Shown here: piece after piece, positions 31,291 to 42,988 of the stretch
Numbering within the stretch: position 1 is the stretch's first letter
Layout: each line of letters begins with the position of its first letter
Assembly: GCA_951799425.1 (NCBI GenBank)
Contig: OX637391.1
Coordinates: forward strand, 11,666,551 to 11,730,550
Source of the DNA: Ilex aquifolium
Lineage: Eukaryota; Streptophyta; Magnoliopsida; Aquifoliales; Aquifoliaceae
Length of the DNA: 64,000 nucleotides
Reading direction: 5' to 3'
Notes under the pieces: generated by a model
What the model was told of the DNA's origin: nothing
Databases searched by the model: none
What the model saw: the letters and a program-made list of their open reading frames with translations, nothing else
Made by a program: the position numbers and the translations under genes

Positions 31291-34200
31291 ATGGGTCTCT
31301 GGGAAGCTTTCCTCAATTGGCTTCGAAGGTGACTCTGTGTGTGTGTGTGTGTTTGTTTGTTTGTGTCGGAAAGTATATGTTTTTGATATCCTTATGTATA
31401 TATTTAGGTTTGAATGTGTGAATGTAATTTAAATGTTTCGATCTCTGTTTCTATTCACATGAACACTAATTTTCGATTCTAGTGTTTGATTTTAGGTTTT
31501 TGTTTTTGTCTTTGTTTTGTTTTTCTGAATGCCTTTGACGCATATATATGTGTGTGTGTGTTGACATCAACGGTGATGTTATTCCTGTTTTGGAATAATT
31601 TTTTCTGGTTTCACATTAAGAAAATTATGGTCTTTCGTTTTTCGTTCCATTCAGGATATGTTTTGTGATATCGTTGTAGTATTTGGTTTTGTGTGAATTT
31701 TATGTTTTGTTTGTTGAATTATGCTCTTGGTTCAGAAATTTCTTTTAGGTATTCTGACTTAAATATTTTGAGTTTGAATTTGAGTTGGGACGATGTGCCA
31801 TTATTTCAGCTAGTAATGATCCTTGTCATACAGATAATTTTCCACATGTTGACACTCAGTTTGTTGACGTTTCTTATGTCAATGAGTTGAAAATTGGGAA
31901 TATAGATAAATTGATGAAGCAGAACAACAGAGGTAAATTGATATTACGAAGCAAGGAAGTTATTCTGTGGACAGTGATATAACAGGCTAAGAAAGCTGAA
32001 ACTGGAAGTAGAATGTGACTAAATTGGAAGAGACGGGGTACTGATTCTTCATGCTTTCCTGACTGTGATAGATGGATGGCCTCTTTGAATATATTCATCA
32101 ACTATCCTAGAATGCCACAAATGATGAATGCTGTAGAATTATGACTTGGGAACTTCCAGTGTTATCGAACATCTTTAATCTATCCATGATAGAGATCAAT
32201 TGGTCTTATCTCCAGAAGAAGGGAAATTTAGGACTGTCATGCCCAGATACTTAAGATGTTGTTTTACTGAATGCAGCATGATTTTGTTGTTTTACTCATT
32301 GAACACTGTCAATGGAATAGGCATAATTATAAAGGTTTGTTTTTGAAAAAAAAAATAGATAGTGGCTTTCTTCTACGTTTTAAGGTTGTGTCTAGCGTTA
32401 AATAAAATTCAACATACCAATTTTAATTGAGGACCTGCAAAGGTATAGCACATCCGTATGAGAAGGAAGATTGTACTACCATTCCTCACCTGATATTAAT
32501 CAATTCATGTGATCCTGTTCTTAGTTTTGATAAAGATTGAACTTGTATCTTTTGGTTTTTTTGATATATTTTCCCCGACATATTAACAAAACACTTTTAT
32601 GTCTCTTCAGAGACTACTGTTTCCAAAACCAGTCTGGTGGTCTGCAGGTGCAAGCCTATGCTTATTTTAATTTGATTAGCCTTATTTTGTGATGGCAACG
32701 CCAACTGTTGGCCCCGTATTTCAGGGATCATACCAACCTGGTGTTTAGTTTAAGGTTACACTACCCAAAGGAAAAGAAAAACAAACAAGGATCTGTTCAA
32801 ATAATTGGGTTCCAGTTCAACCGGGTCGACAGCAGTCTAAATTGGCTGATCAGTTCAGTTTTTAGAAAGGCCAATGTATCAAGACTTGCATTTAATAATC
32901 CAGATATTGATGCTGGCTTCGTGGCTTTGGTTTCCTTTGCTTATGTGATTCTCTCTTCCCTCATACATCCTGGTGCATCTTCGTACATGCGTTCAAAGAC
33001 TGGATTCAAAAGGTTAACAGACTTGTATTTGTTTACTGGTTAGAGTTGTTAGACTCCCCCGGGGGGGGGGGGGGGGGGGGGGGTATAATGTAAACTTTGT
33101 ATTCATGATTGTCGTGGTTTTGTTACGAGTTCGTCTTATCGATATCAAAACAACCCCTAGGTGGACGAAGGTCCCTGGTATATTTAAGTGATACTTTATA
33201 TTTAAGTGATATAATGTAAACTTTGTATTCATGATTGTCCTGGTTTTGTTACGAGTTCGTCTTATCGATATCAAAACAACCCCTAGGTGGACGAAGGTCC
33301 CTGGTATATTTAAGTGATACTTTAGATTTCCAACGGATTGTATGTCACTTGTTCTGATTAGAGAACTTGACTAAGAAGGTTTAACTCTTATAAATTTAAC
33401 CGCAATCATTGGCACGCGTCCTTCCAAATTCTATGTTTTCAATGCCTCGGAGTGGTACATTACATATAAGTATATGGTCATGTAATGAACATAACATAGT
33501 ACTAATACCATTTAAGACGTACATGATGTGTGCACCAAATGATTTTTTTGGTTTAGACAACTACAAAGTGTGGCTATCTCTATAATTCATCAGTATTGCA
33601 TACACATACTCATAGACTCGTAGCTGGATGACATGCATTATCAGCAATTTTTAAAAGAGTATAAGACAAAAGGATTAATCTTCATTTAACTCCCACTGTA
33701 GTTTGTTTTATTCTTATGCTCATTCTTTTTAAGGATATATAACTGTAGTTCCTGGTCCAACTGCTGTGGTTTAATGATTATGCCTCAGATACTAACCTTG
33801 TATTCCACACTACCCATTTAGACATCTTTAGATCGTAAAAATTCAGACAAGTTTTTCTTCTTCATCCTTTGAAGCAAAAGGTATATGAAAGATATTCCTG
33901 AAGTTTGATCGTGTTACCTCTATGTTAGTTTTTTCTTTTGTTCTTTCTGATAAGTTACCACAATTAGCTGTCGTTCTGTGACATGTCTAACATTAGCAAT
34001 AGGTTTTTTTTGTATTAATATGTGCTACTGACTCCTACTTCAATAGAATGGCTTTACAAGTTGCATGGGCTGATGTTGTTGTCCGTTTGGTTACAGCCTT
34101 TTCTTCAAGCAGGAAATGGAGCTTTCTTTGATCGGGCTTCAGAATGCTGGAAAAACTTCACTTGTAAATGTTGTTGCGGTAAGTAATTAGATATGATAGT

Positions 34201-35352
34201 CTCTATTGACTTTTTTTTTTGTTTTCTTATTAATGTTTTTGACTTCCATCTGTTTGTCTCTAATTTGATGAACTAACTGGCTTCGTTGGTCTTTATCCTA
34301 AGACTGGTGGATATAGTGAAGACATGATCCCTACGGTGAGTTCTCTATTTCATTCTAGCTTCTATTTATGCTGCTAGTTAATCTTTCTCCACATCTTGTA
34401 GTTCTTTACACCGCATGCTATATTCTTCTAGGGGTAATAATCGTTAACGAGTGGCATTGTTTTTATCTTCAGGTAGGATTCAATATGCGGAAGGTCACTA
34501 AAGGAAATGTCACAATAAAGTTGTGGGATCTTGGAGGTCAACCCAGATTTCGTAGTATGTGGGAGAGATACTGTCGTGCAGTTTCTGCTATTGTGTATGT
34601 AACTGTTTCTTTCAGCTCACATGACTTAACTGCTCAAATAAATAAATAAATAACTGAAATAGATATAGTTTGCAGGGGGTGTGGGTGTGTCTGTGGAGTT
34701 TATTGAAGTAGTTTTAAAAGGAGAATTAATAGAGTTGGATGCTGGTTTGTATGTGGTTATATTTGATTGCTTAATTTACCTGTGTACTATCATCAGCTGA
34801 TTGCAAAGACTTTTTTTTTATGTTTCTTAGTGAAAGTATGCAGTGATATATCATTAAGGGATCGATCAGTCTAGTTATTGTTCGCTAAAAAAGCTTTTAA
34901 TGCCATAATGACCTATCTAGTTTTTTGAACTTGATTTTTTTGCAGTTATGTTGTTGATGCCGCTGATTATGATAACCTCAGCATCTCAAGGAGTGAACTG
35001 CATGATCTGTTGAGCAAACCATCACTGAGCGGTATTCCTCTGCTGGTATTAGGCAACAAGATTGACAAGCCTGGTGCTCTTAGCAAGGACGCATTGACTG
35101 ATCAGATGTAAGTTGAGACAGTTTTAATTCCCTTGACTGACTCAACCCAGTTTTTGTTGCTTGTTTCTGTTTTTTTTTTTTCTGTTTTTCAATCCTTTTC
35201 AATCCGGTATTGAGTATGGCACTATATAATGCAGGGGACTGAAATCCATAACTGATAGAGAGGTATGCTGTTTTATGATCTCATGCAAGAACTCAACCAA
35301 CATTGACTCGGTCATTGATTGGCTTGTCAAGCATTCCAAATCAAAGAGCTGA
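31291..35352 (+). CDS. ARL8: ARL8-type small GTPase (ADP-ribosylation factor-like protein 8)
   Basis: Six exons (31291-31328, 34097-34178, 34303-34335, 34473-34594, 34946-35107, 35235-35352), all with GT...AG introns, sum to 555 nt: 184 residues plus stop, the length known for plant ARL8. The product starts [16 protein letters not shown], the amphipathic N-terminal helix. It has the P loop GLQNAGKT (26-33), the switch I threonine in PTVGFN (T51), WDLGGQ (69-74), NKID (129-132) and SCK (162-164). All nucleotide-binding residues are present and no break is seen. ARL8 proteins cycle between GDP and GTP on late endosomal/vacuolar membranes; plant ARL8 is also known as a host factor for tobamovirus RNA replication. 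The first intron (2.8 kb) is long and holds repeats. This is the clearest functional host gene here. Confidence 0.97.
33056..33324. repeat. C5-G23 homopolymer and 126-bp tandem duplication in ARL8 intron 1
   Basis: Five C are followed by about 23 G (33056-33083). Directly after this, TATAATGTAAACTTTGTATT starts at 33084 and again at 33210, giving two nearly identical 126-bp units, the second slightly short. Both contain ACAACCCCTAGGTGGACGAA. The units differ at very few positions, so the duplication is recent. It is intronic and does not touch splice sites. Confidence 0.9.
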
Positions 35353-36244
35353 GCGGTAGTCTCTTCCTTGTAATTTGGATTGGTATTTTGGTAAAAAATT
35401 CTGAGAGATGGATTTTTCCATTGGTGGTTAGTGATGTTTGTGCGTGCTAACTTGGTTGCTGAATGTCTTACTGCTGTTAATCTTCTGGTTTGCTGTGCAT
35501 TGTACATTAATTTATTCTACCTAATTGAGAGGTATTATGAGTTTTTTACCCTGCATTGCCAAGTACAGTGTTTTTTTTTTTAGTGGCCCCTAAATTTCTA
35601 ATGCTTGAATGGTACATAGGTGAGCCTCCTTACGGATACTCTGCTTTTCCTATTGCATCAAACTCTAATAATTAGTTTCAGTTTTTGGGGTACTAGGAAA
35701 AACACCTTTTTCAATTGGGGAAACGCAAAATGTTCTGATATGGAGATGAAACTTCTGGGAAATTTCTATGAGGAATAATTCAGAAACATTTTTAGATTTT
35801 GCTCAATTGGTTTGGTGGAGGCAGGAGAGGATGAAAAAGAGTGTTTGGTTCAAGAAAATTGGGTGAAAGTTTATCACTCCCATTCACAAAAAGTTTTCCT
35901 TCCGATTTTGGACTGACAAGAGGAGGGAAAAACAAGTTTTGAGTGGATGATTTTTTTTTTTTTTATGGCGATAAGTTAATGCACACATGCATTGAATGTG
36001 AACAATTTAATTTATAAATGTTTGTATTTGAATTTTTTTGATACGGATTTATAGGTTTATTTGTTCATTGTTGGAGGATCTTGAGGGGGTGTCATCAGAT
36101 GTTTTTGAGATTTCTGAATCTATCTCATCCTAAGGTATTTATAAGTACTGATTAATCTTCCTCTGGTTTTTGGTTTTGCGCTTCCTAAGAATTGGATATA
36201 AACTCATCAATACTGAGGAGGAGCTTGCATTTTGGATATATCTA
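35353..36244. other. ARL8 3' untranslated region and flanking AT-rich DNA
   Basis: The first 150-200 bp after the stop codon should be the ARL8 3' untranslated region. No canonical AATAAA signal is evident, and the exact end cannot be placed. The rest shows no gene or bounded element. Confidence 0.4.
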
Positions 36245-36289
36245 GGGTAAATTTCACACATCCCCTGAAAAAATAACCTAATTACAGAG

Positions 36290-36350
36290 ACTCTCTATAG
36301 TTTTTGAAATATCATTGACACTCTCTATAATTTTTGAAATATCATTGACA
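36290..36350. repeat. Two-copy 31-bp tandem repeat next to the left inverted repeat
   Basis: The phrase ACTCTCTATA(G/A)TTTTTGAA followed by ATATCATTGAC occurs twice in succession immediately inside the left terminal repeat. Confidence 0.8.
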
Positions 36351-36429
36351 CTCTTGTCAGATTTTGTCTTTAATGAAATAAACAGAAGTTGTATTTTTAC
36401 ACAATTACCCTTAACATAAATTCATTTTT

Positions 36430-37090
36430 ACTCATTTATCCTCCATTCTTATGCAAGTCAATTTCACTTTCTCTCAAGCACTCCATCCAACCAAAATAAT
36501 GAATTTCATAAATTACAAATTTAGTTTTATTCAAATACCGTTTCTTTCATCAATTTAAAATTTAATTTCATCAAATGAACACTAAATTGATATTCAATTT
36601 CATTGAATTAACATTTAATTTTATCAATTCAACACCAAATTAAATATTAAATCTCAACAAATTAATAATAAATTAACAGTCAATTAATGAAACTTGGGTC
36701 TTGTGTGGTGCTATTGGAGGCTAACACCAAATTAACATTAAGTTTCATTAATTTAAAATTTAATTTATTGAAAATTGATTTTGATTTACATTCAATCCAA
36801 TCAAATGAGCATTCAATTTCATCAATTTAACATCTAATTTTAGCCAATTAACATTCACTTCTATCAAATTTGCATTCAATTCAATCAAATGAACCTCCAA
36901 TTTAATCAATTTAACATTCAACTAACATTAAACTTCATCAATTTAACATTAAATTTTATCAAATTATCATTAAATTCTATTCGATTAGCATTTAATTTTA
37001 TCAAATTGACACTGAATTAACTTTTAATTCATCAAATTAACCTTCAATTTAACATTTAATTTCATCAAACTTAATATTCAATTGATGAGT
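36430..37090. repeat. Degenerate AT-rich repeat (AATTAACATTNAATTTCATC family)
   Basis: About 650 bp in which phrases such as ATTCAATTTCATCAA, AATTAACATT and ATTTAATTTTATCAA recur roughly every 25-35 bp with heavy variation. No open frame and no exact period can be given by eye. Confidence 0.65.
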
Positions 37091-37930
37091 GTGTTTGTGT
37101 TTATAGGTATACCTATGTGTATCGATATCAAAATTCAAGTAATTTCAATTTTATTTTTAAATTCGAATTTAAGTCGAAATCAAAATTGTATGTTGTACTA
37201 ATATTTTTAGAGTGACCAAGTAATGTGTGTGAGAGAGAAAGAGATGTGAAAGACATGAGACTTGTTTGGATGTTGGATTAGTATTTATTCAAAAAGAGAA
37301 TAAGGAATGTTTGGGTATATGAATAATACTTTACAACTTTACAATTAAAGGGCGAATCATTTTTTGGCCTTGTTAGTAACAGTTTTGACGGTAGGTGTAA
37401 TATATGAAACAAATATATGTATATAATAAAGTAGAACGATTTTGAATTTTGGAGATAAATAGCGGTCCAGATCATTTCGTAATCAAAAAATTCATCATCT
37501 AACGGACGACGTTATCCCAAATTGTCTCAAGCTATTGACGTCTCAGATCGTTTTGATCCGACGTACCATATTAGCTCTTTTGAAATATTTCTGCTGCTCA
37601 AAATTTTTAGTTTCCAAAATTGACACCCCTACATTGAATTCGTCTTTCAATCTCGCCCAAAATCAATGTTATCTAAATCTACAATTTTGTCCAAATATAA
37701 AATTAACGTCCATATTTAAATTTTGACCCCCACTCATACTGTTCTAAATAATATCATTTTCATATCAGATAAATCACTTTTTTCACATCACAACTTCAGA
37801 ATATTCAATATAATGATGATATTATATTATTTACTCCGCTTTCCTTTATCGCTTGTATCCATCTCGATCTTTTCACCTAATTATTTCTGATATCCCATTT
37901 TTCTTGTGTCTCCCTCTCTTTCTCTCTTTG

Positions 37931-40200
37931 TTTTTTTTTTTTTTTGCTCATGTAAATAGAGATAAAGGAGATAAAAGATAAGTGAACTTACACCTAATTC
38001 TACTACTTAATCTAAAAAAGAAAGAAAGGAAACAGAACTAAAGTGCTGTCCAGGTGATCTCCTGTGTGCTGTGCGAATTGGCCTCTTGCTCCTTAAGCAC
38101 AATTCTTTTGACTCCCTGTGGAAGGTGGTCAAGAAGAATAATTCCTTCCCTTTTTGCAGAGAGTCCCCATTTTGCAAGAGCATGTGCAGCTTCATTGTCC
38201 TCTCTATACACGTGTGTCAAGCTCCATTCCAGATGTTGCTCCAGCAGTCTCTTCGTATCCTTTGTGATTGTCTCAACAGACCAAGGGATTTTTGAACAAG
38301 GATTTGTTGCAGCCAACACAGATACTTGAGAATCGCTTTCTATCCTTACGTAATTCCATTCTTTCTTATGCGCCCACATTGTTGCCTCCCTAACTGCAAA
38401 AGCCTCTGCAACCAGGGGGTTTTCCTCCTTTACTGCCTTAACATATGCCTCCATGACTTGGCCTTGCCCATTCCTGGCAATTGCAGAGATATAAGATTCC
38501 TCTTTCCCCATAGCTGCGTCCACATTGATTTTTATTTCCCCGTCCAGGGGCCTAGACCATCCTTTTCTTGCATGATTCCTTGCTGCCTCCTTTGTAGTGA
38601 TCGGAGAGTGAGTTCTTACTTGACTGTGTTCATTGAAAGCATTTGAAACTTCGTTAAGAATAGTCATCAGATTGGGCTTGGCATCTCTGTAACAGATCAT
38701 ATTCCTCCATTTCCACACCGTTGTAGTGAGAACTGCAACGAATAACAGTAGCTTACTGGAGTGTGGGGCATTTAAACCGAAAACCAGAGTGGGATTCAGG
38801 ATGTTGTGAATCCAGTCTTGAAGAGTGAAGTGGGAGAAAGGCTCCATCCTGAATCCCCAAATCTGGAACCAAATAAGCCGTGCTATATCACATTTGAAGA
38901 ATAGATGAGATTCATTCTCCACAGCTTGGTTACACATAGGGCATAATGGGTTTGAGACTGCAAATCTAGAAGAGAGCGTTGCTTTTGAGGGTAGGCTTTC
39001 TGTGATGGCCCTCCATAAGTTAATCTTAAGCCTTGGGTGAATCTGAGCTTTCCATAATTTGTTCCAATCAGAGGTACTAAGATAGCAACAATGGGTATCA
39101 AGTGAATCTCTGTGCGTGGAATATGCAGACTTAGAAGTGGACTTTCCTGTACTTTCAAGGATCCAAGCCATGTGATCATCTTCTGGGAACATTGGCAGTT
39201 GGATATTTAGAATGGCTTGTGCAGTATCATTGCAGAAGAGCCTCTGTATTAATCGGGTGTTCCATGAGTTTGTTTCGGGGATAATGAGTTCATCAACTGT
39301 ATTAGGGATGGGATGGGTATCATGGAGCAATTGTGGCTTGAAGTTGGGGAGGTTAGGGATCCAAGGGTCTGTCCAGATGTTAATTTTGTGTCCTTTCTCC
39401 ACAATATAGCATGCTCCCTTTTCAACAATGGATCTACATTCCAGGATTTGTTTCCATATTTGAGAATCAGTGGGCTGCTTATCAACTCGAAAGAAGGAGT
39501 GCCTTGAACAATATTTCTTTTCCAGCTGAGAGACCCATAGCTTCTGTTTCTGTGCCAGCAGCTGCCATCATAGTTTAGCCATCAGAGCCTTGTTGTTGTC
39601 TTTCATTTTCCTAAAACCCAGTCCTCCCACCTCTCTTGGTCTGCATATAAAGTCCCACGATTTGATGCACATTGTCATTTTTCCTTCGGAATGTCCCCAC
39701 CAGAAAGCTCTAATCTTCCTATCAATGGATTCACAAGTAGCATTTGGGAGAAGAAATGATTGCATGACATATGTTGGGAGTGCCAGAGCAGTAGTTTTGA
39801 TTAATGAAGCTCTTCCAGCGAAGGAGAGGAGCTTTGACTTCCATCCTTGAAGTTTTTTTTCTAGTTTTTCAATGATTGGTTGGAATGCTTGCTTCTTTGA
39901 TCTTCCCATTAACAGTGGTAGACCTAGATAACTGACTTCCTTGTTTCCTTTTTTTAGCTCTAGAATGGCCTTAACTGCTCTGATGGTCTGCCTTGTAGCA
40001 TTCCTGCTATAGAAAATTAAGGATTTATCCTTGTTGATGAGTTGCCCCGACCATTCTTCATAAGTTGAAAGACATTTAGAAATAACTTCAGCCTCATGTG
40101 GATCTGCTCTGCCAAAAATAAGAAGATCATCTGCAAACATCAAATGGGTTAGTGGTTCACAATTCCTCTCAATCTTTGCCCCCAACGAATAGCCTCCCAG
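37931..40200 (-). mobile_element. L1-type LINE, 5'-truncated, with poly(A) tail
   Basis: Read on the minus strand it begins abruptly inside the reverse transcriptase (about 40200) and ends in a run of about 15 A (37931-37945 as T on the plus strand). This is the usual shape of a truncated LINE insertion. The coding part (38038-40200) is the C-terminal half of ORF2 with a single in-frame stop, so the insertion is fairly young. The 5' junction coincides with the start of a small MITE-like sequence at 40198. Target duplications were not found. Confidence 0.85.
38038..40200 (-). pseudogene. LINE ORF2 C-terminal half: reverse transcriptase end, zinc-finger linker, RNase H
   Basis: The reading contains the reverse transcriptase catalytic box LMFADDLLIFGRA, then SYLGLPLLMGR and IRAFWWGHSEGKMTMCIKSW, typical of plant L1 polyproteins. 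The linker CPMCNQAVENESHLFFKC is the zf-RVT motif. The C terminus is an RNase H (D in INVDAA, E in VAEAFAVREA, D in IESDSQVSV, end at EDNEAAHALAKWG). The frame is continuous from about 40200 to the stop at 38038 except for one TGA at 39565-39567, after NKALMAKL. The fingers and palm upstream of FADD and all of ORF1 are absent. Confidence 0.9.
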
Positions 40201-40459
40201 GGCCGACCTAATAGTATGAAAAAAAAACATGGGCTTTAGGCCCCAAATTTTTAAAAGGCCCCATAATTTTAGGTATATCACTAACCCACAAAAAAAATTA
40301 AATCCATTAAATTTTAAGCCCTACAAAAAAGCTCCAAAAAATTAAATCCAATCAAAATTTTTCTTGCAATAATTTGGGTCTATAATCCAATCCATAATAT
40401 CAAAAACTTAGAAATTAAAAAAAAATACTCAAAAGTCAACTCATAATAACTCCCACCCA

Positions 40460-40499
<40 letters not shown>

Positions 40500-40697
40500 C
40501 AGAAAAAAAAATAAAATACAAAAACAAAAGTTGAAATCTTTTTCTCGACAATATTAACACATCCTTATTTTATCTCCCTCTCACATAAAAAATTAAAAAT
40601 AAATTAATTTTTTTTTAAAAAATAATACTAAAAATAAAAAGGTCTTCATTTAATATTTCTATTTTAGGTCTCAAATTGGCTTGAGCCGCTCCTATAG
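40198..40697. mobile_element. Small MITE-like sequence, GGCCC-type ends
   Basis: Starts CAGGGCCGACCTAA and ends near GGCTTGAGCCGCTCCTATAG. The ends are only weakly inverted copies of each other, but the paired phrases GGGCTTTAGGCCCC and TAGGTCTCAAATTGGCTTGAG are typical of a widespread plant hAT-like MITE type. It contains a (CT)n tract. It abuts the truncated end of the LINE. Confidence 0.4.
40461..40495. repeat. (CT)n microsatellite
   Basis: About 17 CT dinucleotides in a row. Confidence 0.95.
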
Positions 40698-40835
40698 CCA
40701 CTGGCGCCCCTTTCTCTTCTCTCCTTTTATCTCCTCACCGAAACCCTCTCTCTTCACAACAACACTATGGAGGCATCATCGGAGACACAGTGATTAACCA
40801 TCAACAATCTTGAAGCCTCACCCGAGTATCCCTCC

Positions 40836-40838
<3 letters not shown>

Positions 40839-40880
<42 letters not shown>
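40839..40880. repeat. (CT)n microsatellite
   Basis: About 20 CT dinucleotides in a row. The frame reading Ser-Leu across it is not a gene. Confidence 0.95.
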
Positions 40881-40881
<1 letters not shown>

Positions 40882-40882
<1 letters not shown>

Positions 40883-42880
40883 GTATGTCTCCCCTTACCG
40901 CAACCACCCCTTCGTTCCCTATCCCCTCTGCCACCGAAACTCAGAACAACCCACCAAACACCCTATATATCCAAAGTCAAACTCTTACCTGCAACCAACC
41001 AGCACCTCCACCTTCTTTCCTCCCCAATCCCCACCACTGCCACCGAAACCTCCCTAGCCAATAAACACCTCCCCACCCCCACACGCACATATTATTACCG
41101 AAACCCATAACAGTCATCGAAACACCAAGTGTTTGTATTATTGCTTCAATGAGCGGGCCAACATTATCCTTATTTTTTAGCGAACTTATTTTGTCTGTTG
41201 CGGCGACCATCTATAGCACGATGGTGCAGCTCCAGCAATCAGCAATGACACAACTCCAGCGGGACAATGATCTCCTAAAAAAGTGTTTTATTGGTTTGAA
41301 TTTGTTATTTTTTTTAGTTTTACATATTTTTAGATTATTTACAATCTTTTTCTATACGTTCTAGGATATGATGACCTAAGATTGGTTCAGGCTAAGTGAT
41401 CCGTTTGTGAACAAGGATGAATGCATTTATTTCTGGTGTTTGTTTTGTCCAAAAACTGCAAAGAATTTCGAAAGAACCAATGAACCCATTTGATCAAGAG
41501 CCAAACTTTTTGCTTTTTTTGGCACATTTGGGAATAGTTTGCATCAAAAGAAGGCAAAAATGACAAGAACCACTATGAGGTGTATGCACGATGTTTAATG
41601 AGTTCTTCATACCGCTATTCAAGGTTCTTTAGGTTATAATGTCTATGTTTTTAAATATTATTTTCTCTCTAAAAAATTTCAAATCTTGACTTCAATTTAA
41701 TGCTTTGTGCACATTCATAAAATTTGCAAGTTATACACTATTCCTGCAATATACTGAAATTCAACTTGATTTGTTGTCAATATGTCTTATAGTTCATTTG
41801 ATTTGTTGCCAATTTGATACATTATTTGGCTTGGATTGTAGTTAAAAGTAAGCTTGCCTTCTCGAAGCGGTACTGATGGTTGTTGAAGATATGTTTTAGG
41901 TTTGTAAGTGATAATGATGGTGGTCTTAGTGATGAAAGTTAATCTCGAAGGTGTGATGGATGGGTGGTGATGGGGTAAAGCTCTTGGGACAAATTTGTGC
42001 AACATAAAATTAACTTAGTTGATAAATTTGGTTTTAATTGAATAGCAAAATTAATTTAAATAGTTGACTTGGTTAGATTTAATTTCAATTTGAGCACAAA
42101 ATTTGATTAGTTATCAAAATTTAGTCTAAGTGATAATAATAGTAATTGTGGTATTAGTGGTAATAGTTCTGTATAATTGTGTTTTTAGAGGATTTTGTTT
42201 GAATTCTTTATGGGACTCAAATTTTATGTATTCAGTTTCTCAATTTGATAATGTTAGCGAAGTTGGATTTAATCATGAAAATTTGATCAAGACCAGTTTC
42301 CATTGATGTCATGCTATCTCTCCACGAATATGTTTAAGTATGATATATGAAAAACATCTTTACTTGATAAAGTTTGCACATCTTCATATTTTTGTAGGGT
42401 CTTATTTTTAGAGAGAATTTAGCCGTAATTGTTTGGAAAAATAAAAAAAAAATTATATTTAGAGGTACGAGTATTCTCTAAACTATTAACATACTATAAG
42501 GACAAAAAGTGTAATTTAACTCAATAGAGTGTTAAAAATTGAGTTTTAATTGATTTATGTTTTGTTGATGTTGTTTATTATATTTTTTGTTTCAATTCAT
42601 CTCTTAATCCCCCTTTCTTGCTTTCTATCTCATATTTATTTAATTGTTTTCATACCACAATGATTTTTGAATTTACTACCATTTGGATATCAATCAATAA
42701 TTAAACGGTCATTGAACAATGTTTGATATTGTTTTGATTTGTATTCAATCAATTTTTTTTAAAAAAATAATGGGCTCATATTATATTTTTTAATGTTGTT
42801 TTCTTAGTTTTTCTAATTGACATTTTTTTATGGCATACATTCTCTTAATGCACATGTATTTGCTTTCGATTTTTTTTTTT
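40882..42880. other. Unassigned stretch left of the Helitron-like end
   Basis: No recognisable gene. The part at 41149-41364 has an open frame with a Gln-rich segment and a hydrophobic end but no family resemblance. If the Helitron-like terminus at 42889-42917 is real, much of this stretch may belong to that element. Confidence 0.4.
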
Positions 42881-42888
42881 TGTTATGT

Positions 42889-42917
42889 CGTGCCTTCAAG
42901 CACGGGCAATTGCTAGT
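42889..42917 (+). mobile_element. Helitron-like 3' terminus (hairpin plus CTAG|T)
   Basis: CGTGC-CTTCAA-GCACG forms a 5-bp stem hairpin, followed after nine bases by CTAG (42913-42916) and then T. A short GC-rich hairpin about 10 bp before CTRR, with insertion before T, is the defining 3' end of Helitrons. The 5' TC end and any RepHel protein were not found, so this would be a non-autonomous copy. The hairpin is short and could be chance. Confidence 0.45.
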
Positions 42918-42988
42918 AAACTATAATGGGTGATAAGGGTATCCCTGTAATTAAGTTATTTTTCAGGGAGTGGCAGTGAAATTTACCC

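Larger units (their letters stand above)
36245..42988. mobile_element. Segment bounded by a 44-bp inverted repeat; possible MULE-type element with nested insertions
   Basis: The left edge reads GGGTAAATTTCACACATCCC ... ATAACCTAATTACAG (36245-36287). The reverse complement of 42945-42988 reads GGGTAAATTTCACTGCCACT ... ATAACTTAATTACAG. About 37 of 44 positions agree. GGGTAAATTTCAC-type ends are common in plant MULE and MULE-derived MITE families. Inside lie a LINE, a MITE and a Helitron-like end, all plausible later insertions. A 9-bp target duplication was not found, so these could instead be two separate solo ends of one family. Confidence 0.4.

Noticed and set aside
33014-33274. 86-codon frame in ARL8 intron 1
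   Set aside because: It is the translation of the 126-bp tandem duplication and the G run; the repetition of [10 protein letters not shown] is a DNA-level duplication.
41149-41364. 71-codon frame with a hydrophobic end, possibly a captured gene fragment in a Helitron
   Set aside because: No family recognised and no splice context; too weak to call.
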